A stretch of DNA of 6,720 nucleotides from JBJEXX01 sp051886215 (GTDB lineage Bacteria > Bacillota_I > Bacilli_A > RF39 > UBA660), in NCBI GenBank assembly GCA_051886215.1, contig JBJEXX010000011.1, forward strand, positions 1 through 6,720, given 5' to 3'. The position numbers and the translations under genes were made by a program. Every line of letters starts with the position of its first letter. The first letter of the stretch is position 1. Below are positions 1 through 5,444 of the stretch, in pieces. The notes under the pieces are model-generated. The model was not told where the DNA came from, did no database searches, and worked only from the letters and a program-made list of their open reading frames with translations.

Positions 1-24
1 TTATTTAATTAAGGAGTACATTAT

Positions 25-147
25 ATGAAAGTACATATTATTAAAGTTTTTATTTTTATTGGTTTTGTAGGTTTTATTTATAAATTTGGTGATTTTAATG
101 CACGAATTGATTGTGCTTATAAATATTTTAGAATTCCAAAATTTTAA
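25..147 (+). CDS. Small single-helix membrane protein, 40 aa, unknown function
   Basis: This 40-residue ORF has an AAGGAG ribosome binding site at 11-16, eight bases before its ATG. Residues about 5-20 (IIKVFIFIGFVGFIYK) form one hydrophobic segment flanked by basic residues, followed by a short polar, positively charged tail ending RIPKF. It is followed 15 bases later by another small membrane-protein gene, so the two probably share a transcript. I do not recognise the family. In filamentous phages, small one-helix proteins are often minor coat proteins or assembly factors, but this one lies apart from the morphogenesis block. An accessory role such as immunity or regulation is equally possible. 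Reality as a gene rests on the good RBS and membrane-like composition. Confidence 0.55.
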   Translation: MKVHIIKVFIFIGFVGFIYKFGDFNARIDCAYKYFRIPKF

Positions 148-162
148 GAAAGGATTTAAAAT

Positions 163-360
163 ATGAAAAATAAGATAAAAGAATTTATAAAAAAAGATAG
201 TTTTTATATATCATTAATAATTGATGTTTTCATTTTGTTAACTTTGTTTATTGCAAAGTTCTATTTAGTAACTAGACTTAAATCTCTTACTTTAATTTTA
301 TGTTTATGTATTACTTATTTAAGTTATTATGTATCAAGTTGGTTATTTTACGATAAATAA
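163..360 (+). CDS. Small membrane protein with two helices, 65 aa, unknown function
   Basis: The 65-residue product has a charged Lys-rich N-terminus (MKNKIKEFIKKDS), then two hydrophobic stretches at about residues 15-33 (FYISLIIDVFILLTLFIAKF) and 42-61, separated by a basic turn (TRLKS). By the positive-inside rule both ends could sit either way, but the basic N-terminus suggests a cytoplasmic start. An AAAGGA site at 149-154 sits eight bases upstream of the ATG. It follows the 40-aa ORF by 15 bases and is the last gene before the structured non-coding region. The family is not recognised. Small two-helix proteins of temperate phages can be superinfection-exclusion or holin-like factors, but nothing in the sequence decides this. 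Confidence 0.65.
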   Translation: MKNKIKEFIKKDSFYISLIIDVFILLTLFIAKFYLVTRLKSLTLILCLCITYLSYYVSSWLFYDK

Positions 361-414
361 AACGAACTTATAATCTCTGCTTTCTTTTGTTAGCGTTATA
401 AAAATATTTTTCAA

Positions 415-460
415 AAATATGTCAAGGTCGCGAAGCGTGCAATTTAACCTTGATATATTT
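415..460 (+). repeat. 14-bp stem-loop with CGC-GAA-GCG mini-hairpin in the loop
   Basis: AAATATGTCAAGGT (415-428) pairs with ACCTTGATATATTT (447-460) through 14 pairs, one of them a G-T wobble. The 18-base loop contains CGCGAAGCG (429-437), a 3-bp stem closed by GAA. The core GCGAAGC is the DNA mini-hairpin known to be unusually stable as single-stranded DNA. The structure is suited to ssDNA and could be a packaging signal or complementary-strand origin. Pairing is seen directly; the role is inference. Confidence 0.6.
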
Positions 461-515
461 GCAGAAAAATAATAAAAAAAATGAACAAAAGAAAGTGAGT
501 AAGCAAAAACTTATT

Positions 516-543
516 AAAAAATTGGAAATTTTTCCAATTTTTT
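516..543 (+). terminator. Palindrome with T-run, probable intrinsic terminator
   Basis: Positions 516-528 and 531-543 are perfect 13-bp reverse complements around TT, with the core TTGGAAA/TTTCCAA. Seven Ts follow the GC-containing core at 538-544. This would end transcripts coming from the small membrane ORFs before the ssDNA-binding gene. As the arms are A- and T-rich on both sides, it could act on either strand. In ssDNA it would also fold. Confidence 0.5.
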
Positions 544-583
544 TATGGAAATTTTTCAAAAAAGCCAATGCGAGAAAAAACGG

Positions 584-597
584 TGTTATGCTTAACA
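584..597 (+). promoter_or_regulatory. Small hairpin just before the RBS of the ssDNA-binding gene
   Basis: TGTTA (584-588) pairs with TAACA (593-597) across a four-base loop, with a further G-T pair outside. It ends four bases before the AGGAGG at 601-606. It may modulate translation, but five pairs is weak evidence. Confidence 0.2.
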
Positions 598-615
598 TAT
601 AGGAGGTAAAACATT

Positions 616-900
616 ATGTTGGTTGATGTAAATTTAAAAATATGTGGATTAAGTAGATATAATTTCGTTGATGAAGAAACCAAACGATCAATACAAGGTT
701 GTAAATTAAATTATTACATAATGCAAGCTGGTGAAAATTCAGTCGGTTTAAAGATGTTAAGTGTAACAGTAGACTATGAAGTTTTCGAAAAGTTTGCTGG
801 AATTGATTTTACAAATCCAGTAGATGTAAGAATGAAATTAGATCTAAGTGACTTAACAAAGAAACCTAAAGTTGTATCGGTTGATTTGTTACGTAAGTAA
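616..900 (+). CDS. Probable ssDNA-binding protein (gpV-like), 94 aa
   Basis: The likely role is to coat the displaced phage strand and hold it for packaging, as gene V protein does in Ff phages. The 94-residue size is close to the 87 of Ff gpV. The protein has no signal peptide or membrane segment and is rich in alternating hydrophobic and polar stretches typical of beta strands: VDVNLKICGL at about 3-12, GCKLNYYIM at 28-36, GLKMLSVTVD at 44-53, PVDVRMKLDL at 68-77 and PKVVSVDLL at 84-92, which would suit an OB-like barrel. A strong AGGAGG (601-606) lies nine bases before the ATG. It sits immediately before the major coat gene, the usual place of this gene in inoviruses. The identification rests on size, strand pattern and position, as I see no diagnostic motif. 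An unrelated small regulator remains possible. Confidence 0.55.
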   Translation: MLVDVNLKICGLSRYNFVDEETKRSIQGCKLNYYIMQAGENSVGLKMLSVTVDYEVFEKFAGIDFTNPVDVRMKLDLSDLTKKPKVVSVDLLRK

Positions 901-902
901 GG

Positions 903-929
903 TATTAAAACGAAAAAATCGTTTTAATA
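903..929 (+). repeat. 11-bp hairpin after the ssDNA-binding gene
   Basis: TATTAAAACGA (903-913) and TCGTTTTAATA (919-929) are perfect reverse complements around five As. It starts three bases after the stop codon. There is no T-run beyond the stem, so it is a weak terminator candidate. An RNA stability or processing element is also possible. It is the first of three hairpins in this gap. Confidence 0.5.
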
Positions 930-937
930 TAGATTTT

Positions 938-969
938 AATTTATATTTCATGGTGGGGAAATATAAATT
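938..969 (+). repeat. 12-bp perfect hairpin with G-rich loop ATGGTGGG
   Basis: AATTTATATTTC (938-949) pairs perfectly with GAAATATAAATT (958-969), leaving the eight-base loop ATGGTGGG. The stem is nearly all A and T, so the conserved information is probably in the loop. It lies between the ssDNA-binding and coat genes. A protein-binding site in mRNA or virion ssDNA is a reasonable guess. Confidence 0.5.
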
Positions 970-978
970 CCCTAAGGT

Positions 979-1002
979 AATACATAGCGAAAGCTATTTA
1001 TT
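979..1002 (+). repeat. 10-bp hairpin capped by a GAAA loop, in the coat leader
   Basis: AATACATAGC (979-988) pairs with GCTATTTATT (993-1002) with one mismatch, around GAAA. The tip GCGAAAGC is a very stable DNA mini-hairpin, and the same tip in RNA is a GNRA tetraloop. It ends 12 bases before the AAGGAGG (1015-1021) of the coat gene, so it could stabilise the coat mRNA or act in the ssDNA. Confidence 0.5.
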
Positions 1003-1028
1003 ATAAAGAATAAAAAGGAGGTTATATA

Positions 1029-1193
1029 ATGGCAGAGCTTTTAACAACGCTAGGTTCCGTTATTACACAATTATTTGGATATGTTGGTAATGTGTTTACA
1101 ATTATTGAAGAACATCCTATTGCATTAATTTGGGTAGCTGTTGGATTAGCATTTGTAGCTGTAAAATTCACAAAATATATCCTTGGAATATAA
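1029..1193 (+). CDS. Major coat protein (pVIII-like), 54 aa, no signal peptide
   Basis: The product probably forms the filament sheath around the ssDNA. It has the layout of an inovirus major coat protein: a short amphipathic N-terminal part with acidic residues E3, E27 and E28, a hydrophobic helix at about 31-45 (IALIWVAVGLAFVAV), and a short basic end with K46 and K49 to face the DNA. It begins directly with MAELL and has no cleavable signal peptide, resembling phage Pf3, whose coat protein inserts without one. Small residues (G17, G20, G39, A36, A41, A44) line the helix, as helix packing requires. A very strong AAGGAGG (1015-1021) lies seven bases before the ATG, matching a protein made in thousands of copies. 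Hairpins lie on both sides. Overlap with a reverse-strand ORF is a shadow. Confidence 0.75.
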   Translation: MAELLTTLGSVITQLFGYVGNVFTIIEEHPIALIWVAVGLAFVAVKFTKYILGI

Positions 1194-1213
1194 AGAGGGA
1201 AAATCCCTTCTTT
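1192..1213 (+). terminator. Terminator-like hairpin directly after the coat gene
   Basis: The coat stop codon runs into AAAGAGGGA, which pairs with TCCCTTCTTT (1204-1213) across an AAA loop, with one bulged T. The stem is GC-rich for this genome. The tail is only TCTTT followed by ATATAAG, so termination would be partial. A partial terminator after the coat gene is known in Ff phages and explains coat excess over minor proteins. Confidence 0.5.
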
Positions 1214-1311
1214 ATATAAGTACATAACAAATAAACATCTATTTTCACTATCTAAACTTCTTTTGTACCCTAAATCGTATTTTTTTCGAGTTAATGTTAT
1301 GTACTTGTATA
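1213..1311. repeat. 17-bp inverted repeat around a 65-base spacer
   Basis: Positions 1213-1229 and 1295-1311 are reverse complements at 16 of 17 positions; the inner 12 (AAGTACATAACA and TGTTATGTACTT) are perfect. The spacer is AT-rich and has no ORF. The right arm ends immediately before the GGAAAGGA ribosome site of the next gene. It could fold as a large stem-loop in mRNA or virion DNA, or be a paired protein-binding site. No function can be assigned from sequence. Confidence 0.55.
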
Positions 1312-1327
1312 TGGAAAGGATGTATAT

Positions 1328-2908
1328 ATGAAAAAAATAAATTTTATAATGTTTTCTATTTTTATGAGTTTTATCTTTATAAGTTCAACTAAAGCCTCAA
1401 CAATATACGGAGGTTTTTATCAAAGTAACGAAGATAGAACTTATCAAGGATTAAATTTAATAGAAGAATTAAGTGTTAATTCTGCATTTTCAGACTTTTA
1501 TTTTTCTTATCACACAGATCTTATAACCAAATTAAGATATGATGCAACTAGTAATGGTTTTAGTTTATATAGTAAGTCTTATAATTCATTAGCATTATTT
1601 AATGTTATAGATTTATTACAATTAACTTATACTGTAGCAGGTGGACCTGGTGTTAATTATGCTTATAATAAATGTATTGAGTTAAATTGTTCTTATGTTT
1701 TTATGAGTTATTTTGGTGTTTCTATTAGTGAATCTAATATAGAATTCAATGGAGGCGGTTCTTCTGGATATTTACCCGAGTTCTTCTTTTATGATCAAGA
1801 TATGAATTTTCTATCTTATAATACTTGGACTTCATATATGCCTTCATTAAATTATGATTTTATTAATAAAGATAATGGTGTAATAGATGTAACATCAATG
1901 CTTAATGTATTTTTAGATTCTCATTTTAATGATTATTATTATTTAAAAGTTTCTTCTAATTCACTAGGAAATGTTGCATTGCAATATGTTTATACTGACG
2001 AAGGATGGTCTGCAATAAATAGTGAAGTTGGAAAAGGTCTTTTAGGTCTTTGGTGGGAAAGACTTTGGTCTAGTGATATTAATGGTGCTACAAATTTTGT
2101 TAATTCAGGATATAATATTTTAAATGATTATTATTATAAATATTATCTTATATCTGATACTAAAGCACTTAGTTTTACTCGTGCATTTGTAAAGTCAAAA
2201 GATTTTGATATTCCAGAAAATTATGAATCAATATCATTACAATCAAATTTATATGGTTATTATTTAAAACCTACTGGGGAATGTAATGAAGAATCATATA
2301 CAATTTATTATTATTCTCCATTAGTTAGAGCAAATTCTTTTGAATATATCGCATTAGATAGTGAGTTAAATACTATTTATGGATATTTTAATAAATCACC
2401 TAATCCGTATGTATTATATAAATTTTCATTACTTGATGATAGTTTAACAGAACCGTATTATGCAACTTATTATTTTAAAACATTTGAATCTTCACAAGAT
2501 TTTATATTGTATTATGATTCGACTTGTTTTTCTAAAGCAGTAGCTAGTACAAGTTATGATGTATCTATCGGTGATACAACATATACTTCAGCATTTACTA
2601 ATCAAATGCTGAAAACTCATTCGATAAATCAAAGTCCTACAACTAATGGATATTTTGATCCCGAAAATCCTTATGGTGATAGTTCAACATCAGGATCTAT
2701 TAATTCCGATATTACTAATAGTGGATCTAGTTTAGGAAATATTATTAATAATTCTTATAATAATTTGACTGGATTTTTTTCTACAGTTACAAGCACTGTA
2801 AAAATGATTTCTTCATTTTTATTAGGTTTACCTGCAGATGTATATAGTGTTTTGATAATGTGTTTTACAATAGGAATTGTTGTATTAATTTTAAAATTAT
2901 TTTTATAA
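1328..2908 (+). CDS. Secreted, C-terminally anchored spike protein (pIII-like), 526 aa
   Basis: This is probably the host-binding minor coat protein at the filament tip. Residues 1-23 are a signal peptide (KK, hydrophobic core, TKA before S24). The long exposed region is very rich in Tyr, Ser, Asn and Asp and has few Cys (C116, C121, C319, C400), which could form disulfides. A flexible Ser/Gly/Asn linker at about 447-470 leads to an amphipathic stretch (471-502) and a membrane helix at 505-523, followed by K523 and the C-terminus. Signal peptide, large outer part, linker and C-terminal anchor is the pIII architecture, and the place after the coat gene agrees. GGAAAGGA (1313-1320) lies seven bases before the ATG. 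Its stop codon overlaps the next RBS. I recognise no named receptor-binding domain. All five Trp codons are TGG. Confidence 0.65.
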   Translation: MKKINFIMFSIFMSFIFISSTKASTIYGGFYQSNEDRTYQGLNLIEELSVNSAFSDFYFSYHTDLITKLRYDATSNGFSLYSKSYNSLALFNVIDLLQLTYTVAGGPGVNYAYNKCIELNCSYVFMSYFGVSISESNIEFNGGGSSGYLPEFFFYDQDMNFLSYNTWTSYMPSLNYDFINKDNGVIDVTSMLNVFLDSHFNDYYYLKVSSNSLGNVALQYVYTDEGWSAINSEVGKGLLGLWWERLWSSDINGATNFVNSGYNILNDYYYKYYLISDTKALSFTRAFVKSKDFDIPENYESISLQSNLYGYYLKPTGECNEESYTIYYYSPLVRANSFEYIALDSELNTIYGYFNKSPNPYVLYKFSLLDDSLTEPYYATYYFKTFESSQDFILYYDSTCFSKAVASTSYDVSIGDTTYTSAFTNQMLKTHSINQSPTTNGYFDPENPYGDSSTSGSINSDITNSGSSLGNIINNSYNNLTGFFSTVTSTVKMISSFLLGLPADVYSVLIMCFTIGIVVLILKLFL

Positions 2909-2920
2909 GGAGGTATATAA

Positions 2921-3067
2921 ATGTTATATGATTTAGCAGTTTCTTTAATTGGTGAGTTACCACCACAATTTGAATTTATTTATGGTATTTTCTGTTTATT
3001 GTTAGTCTTTGCTATTGTAGGTATATGTTTATTTCCATTCGCATTTATATATAAATTATTTAAGTAG
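2921..3067 (+). CDS. Minor coat-like single-helix membrane protein, 48 aa
   Basis: The 48-residue product has an acidic, amphipathic start (MLYDLAVSLIGELPPQFEF), one long hydrophobic helix at about 19-43, and a basic end (YKLFK). It has no signal peptide. This layout resembles the small pVII, pIX or pVI proteins that cap inovirus filaments, and also the major coat protein of this window. The translation signal is strong: AAGGAGG (2907-2913) overlaps the stop codon of the spike gene and lies seven bases before the ATG, implying coupled translation. The next gene starts eight bases after its stop. Its exact equivalent among the Ff proteins cannot be told from sequence. Confidence 0.65.
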   Translation: MLYDLAVSLIGELPPQFEFIYGIFCLLLVFAIVGICLFPFAFIYKLFK

Positions 3068-3075
3068 GTGTTTAA

Positions 3076-3372
3076 ATGACACAGTATATAGAGTTTTTAT
3101 TTAAGATTATTGCTGATTTTATGAATACAATAAGAGGATTTGAATTTGAGTTTTTTGGTATCCAAACAAATTTCTTATATGTACTTTTAAGTTTTATAGT
3201 TGTTAGTATATTTATTACTTTTATAAGAATGGGTATAAGTACAACTAGTGAAGAAGTTGTTCATGAATCAGTACAACATAGACTTAAATTAAATAGGCAA
3301 AGGGAAAAACAAAATCAAGAAATAAAACAAGCACAATATAGCAAAGATACACGTGGAGGTAAATGGGTATGA
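3076..3372 (+). CDS. Small membrane protein with charged cytoplasmic tail, 98 aa (pVI-like candidate)
   Basis: An amphipathic aromatic-rich N-terminus (residues 1-31, with GFEFEFFG) precedes one membrane helix at about 32-51 (NFLYVLLSFIVVSIFITFI). The remaining 45 residues are strongly charged and Gln-rich (HRLKLNRQREKQNQEIKQ at about 68-85) and would form a helix or coiled coil in the cytoplasm or against the DNA. No signal peptide is seen. Its place between two surface genes, upstream of zot, suits a pVI-like end protein or an assembly partner of the Zot ATPase. The ribosome site is modest: GTAGGTG at 3064-3070, overlapping the preceding stop. Its TGA stop overlaps the ATG of the next gene as ATGA. 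The family is not recognised. Confidence 0.6.
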   Translation: MTQYIEFLFKIIADFMNTIRGFEFEFFGIQTNFLYVLLSFIVVSIFITFIRMGISTTSEEVVHESVQHRLKLNRQREKQNQEIKQAQYSKDTRGGKWV

Positions 3373-4664
3373 AAAAATTGGTTATTTTGTTTTCAATTAC
3401 TGTTAGTATTTTTTTAATGAATAATGTTAAAGCCACAAGTGGTACTTCATTTTTTAATTATTCATACTTTGATAATTTGAGTAATTCGAATTTAATTTTT
3501 TTAGATAATTATTTTAAGGATTATTATAGTTCTTTAGATACTTTTATTTTTTGTAATATTGATAAAGACTTAACAACTATTTTTTGTTTAAATCAAGGAA
3601 AATATAACAAATATATTCAAATAAATAGTAGCAGTAATGGTTCTGCTACTTATACCCTGACTTCTATTTATAATAATTCTCCAGCTATTAAATATGATAA
3701 ATTTAGTTATGATTATAATACTAATGAAATATATTTTATTAATCAATATTCAGTATATGATTATGATTTTCTTTGGTATGTTAGTTCTTATATTTCTTCT
3801 TTTCCATTTTCAAATATTCTTTGGGCTAACGGAATTTATAAATCTAATGAATTATTTAATTTTTTAAACATTGGTGAAGATTTTTATATAGACTTTGATG
3901 TTTCTCCTAGCGATAGATATTTAGCTCATTATTCTTATAGTCATTTTATATGTTATGATTGTTATTTATATTCAGTAGTAGATCGTGTTATAGGAAGTAC
4001 AACATATTATGATTTTAATTATTCAGTTAGATATTATTTCAATGATATTTTAGATCCAACATTTAACCAGGAATATACTTATACAGGTTTTAATGGTGAT
4101 CAAGTTAATATAGATAATTTAGAATCATCTATCAACGGCTATGATTTAGATACTACAAGAGAATATTTTTATATTGCTGGTGGTGATAATGTAGTAAATG
4201 TTTATTATTACAATGATATGTATAAAAAGCAATATTACACAATAAATGTTTATTTAGACGATATTTATTATGCTAAATATAGTTATACGAGTTATGGCGA
4301 TATTGATTCTTTAGTTGAGTTAGATCTTCCTAGTACTTTAAAAGACATTTATGTTTTAGACGATACAGATTTAAATTTTATAATTAATGAATCAAGAGAA
4401 TTAAATAATTTTACAGTAAATTATTATTCTGAATATTATGGAACAGAATATCAACAAATAGATTTAAGTGATAGTACATTTTATTTATTTTTTGATTACC
4501 AGGATTTAGAAGTTATATTTCCCAATTTAAATTTAACTCATTTCACACAGTTTGAACAGTTAGTTATTATAATTGGTTTAAATATATTATTTTGTGTTTT
4601 ATTAATATTTGTGATAGTAATATTTTATAAATTACTGCAGAAATTATTAGCATATTTCTTTTAG
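3369..4664 (+). CDS. Second secreted, anchored surface protein with MucBP-like repeats, 431 aa
   Basis: I chose the ATG at 3369, not the one at 3363, because GGAGG (3355-3359) is nine bases away, a normal distance, and because it gives an ATGA overlap with the upstream stop. Residues 1-22 are a signal peptide ending VKA. The outer part is Tyr/Asn/Asp-rich with Cys at 62, 73, 195 and 198. At about 220-281 the pattern of beta strands, a GxxGD turn (GFNGDQVNI), then INGYDLD and a final VVNVYYY is like a MucBP or related Gram-positive surface repeat. A second diverged unit follows at about 289-355, from YTINVYLDD to FTVNYYSEY. A membrane helix at about 396-421 and a basic tail (KLLQKLLAYFF) anchor the C-terminus. 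The likely role is receptor or mucus binding at the virion tip or the host surface. Domain assignment is by eye. Confidence 0.6.
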   Translation: MKKLVILFSITVSIFLMNNVKATSGTSFFNYSYFDNLSNSNLIFLDNYFKDYYSSLDTFIFCNIDKDLTTIFCLNQGKYNKYIQINSSSNGSATYTLTSIYNNSPAIKYDKFSYDYNTNEIYFINQYSVYDYDFLWYVSSYISSFPFSNILWANGIYKSNELFNFLNIGEDFYIDFDVSPSDRYLAHYSYSHFICYDCYLYSVVDRVIGSTTYYDFNYSVRYYFNDILDPTFNQEYTYTGFNGDQVNIDNLESSINGYDLDTTREYFYIAGGDNVVNVYYYNDMYKKQYYTINVYLDDIYYAKYSYTSYGDIDSLVELDLPSTLKDIYVLDDTDLNFIINESRELNNFTVNYYSEYYGTEYQQIDLSDSTFYLFFDYQDLEVIFPNLNLTHFTQFEQLVIIIGLNILFCVLLIFVIVIFYKLLQKLLAYFF

Positions 4665-4673
4665 AGGTTTATT

Positions 4674-5393
4674 ATGAGTGTTATAGCAATATGTGGATTA
4701 CCTGGAAGTGGAAAGACTTTATTTGCAACATATCTTCAGCTTAAGTTTTTTAAGAAGCAAAATAATGTACTATCCAGGATTAAACGAAAAATTAAAAAAG
4801 AAGACGTAATTTTTAATAATATATTTAGTAATTATCCAATACGACTGAAGAAAAAGAAAAAGGATCCAATATTTTGTAATCGAGTTTCTTTATTCGATTT
4901 TAATAATATTGAAAAGTTTCCTATAAATAGTAATGTTGTTTTGGATGAGTTTCAAATGTATTTTGATTCTTTAGATTATAAAAATTTTCCAAAGAATATA
5001 AGAACTATTTTTCAATTACATAGACATTTAGGATTTAATAATATTTACATATTATCACAACATCCTAGTCGTATAGTAAAACAAGCAAGAGTTCTTATAT
5101 CTGAGTTTTATGAAGTAACTAAATCAATTAGGCTTCCTTTAGGTTTTATGTTCTTTAGATATAATATTTATTATAATTTTGAAGATTTTGGCAAGCCAGT
5201 TAATGTAAAAAGAAGTGAAGTTCCATATAGATTTAGGAAAAGATTTAAAATATTTAGATATAAAAAGGTTTATGACAGTTACGATACTATTTATATGAGG
5301 CATTTACTTGATAATGCTTATGATTTTGATATTGTAAGATATAAGGATAAGTCTATGAACTTACAAGAGATTAATTATACATTTAATTTATGA
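4674..5393 (+). CDS. zot: Zot/pI-family phage assembly ATPase, 239 aa, no C-terminal anchor
   Basis: Zot/pI proteins are inner-membrane ATPases that drive extrusion of filamentous phage. The signature is clear: a Walker A motif GLPGSGKT at residues 8-15 and a Walker B motif NVVLDE at 87-92, followed by LHRHLGFNNIYILSQHPSRI at about 115-134, matching the conserved region after Walker B, with Q129 as the probable sensor residue. At 239 residues it is shorter than pI of Ff (348) and lacks a convincing membrane helix or exported domain. The stretch 151-168 is aromatic but interrupted by Arg. That suits a host with no outer membrane. It ends with a basic, Tyr-rich tail. AGAGG (4663-4667) overlaps the preceding stop. 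The TGA stop adjoins the 18-bp palindrome before rep. Confidence 0.88.
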   Translation: MSVIAICGLPGSGKTLFATYLQLKFFKKQNNVLSRIKRKIKKEDVIFNNIFSNYPIRLKKKKKDPIFCNRVSLFDFNNIEKFPINSNVVLDEFQMYFDSLDYKNFPKNIRTIFQLHRHLGFNNIYILSQHPSRIVKQARVLISEFYEVTKSIRLPLGFMFFRYNIYYNFEDFGKPVNVKRSEVPYRFRKRFKIFRYKKVYDSYDTIYMRHLLDNAYDFDIVRYKDKSMNLQEINYTFNL

Positions 5394-5431
5394 TTTTGTA
5401 TGCGTTTGCAAACTTGCAAACGCATACAAAA
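5394..5431. promoter_or_regulatory. Perfect 18-bp palindrome between zot and rep
   Basis: Positions 5394-5411 and 5414-5431 are exact reverse complements around AC, starting TTTTGTATGCG and including TTTGCAA. It fills the gap from the zot stop to the rep RBS (AAGGAGG, 5431-5437). No T-run follows on either strand, so it is not a standard terminator. It could be an operator for rep, a hairpin that limits rep translation, or part of the Rep-binding site next to the nick hairpin. Confidence 0.65.
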
Positions 5432-5444
5432 AGGAGGTAAAAAA

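Larger units (their letters stand above)
361..615. other. Structured non-coding region, possible origin or packaging region
   Basis: This 255-base gap contains no supported ORF. It holds the motif TAGCGT at 391-396, an alternative small AT stem (404-411 with 413-420), a 14-bp stem-loop at 415-460 with a GAA mini-hairpin in its loop, a 13-bp palindrome at 516-543, and a small hairpin at 584-597. The 12-mer ATTTTTCAAAAA occurs at 406-417 and again at 551-562. Filamentous phages keep their complementary-strand origin and packaging signal in such a region, so that role is likely here, although no single element is proven to carry it. Confidence 0.5.

Noticed and set aside
419..472. 17-codon ORF in the stem-loop region
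   Set aside because: There is no ribosome site, and its sequence is explained by the inverted repeat.
1022..1225. Reverse-strand ORF of 67 codons
   Set aside because: It lies opposite the major coat gene and its terminator hairpin, and has no ribosome site. It is a shadow.
3363..3368. Start of the second surface protein at ATG 3363
   Set aside because: It is only three bases from GGAGG. The ATG at 3369 has normal spacing and a cleaner signal peptide start.
5400..5444. Earlier rep start at 5400
   Set aside because: The ATG falls inside the palindrome and has no ribosome site, whereas 5445 has AAGGAGG at ideal spacing.
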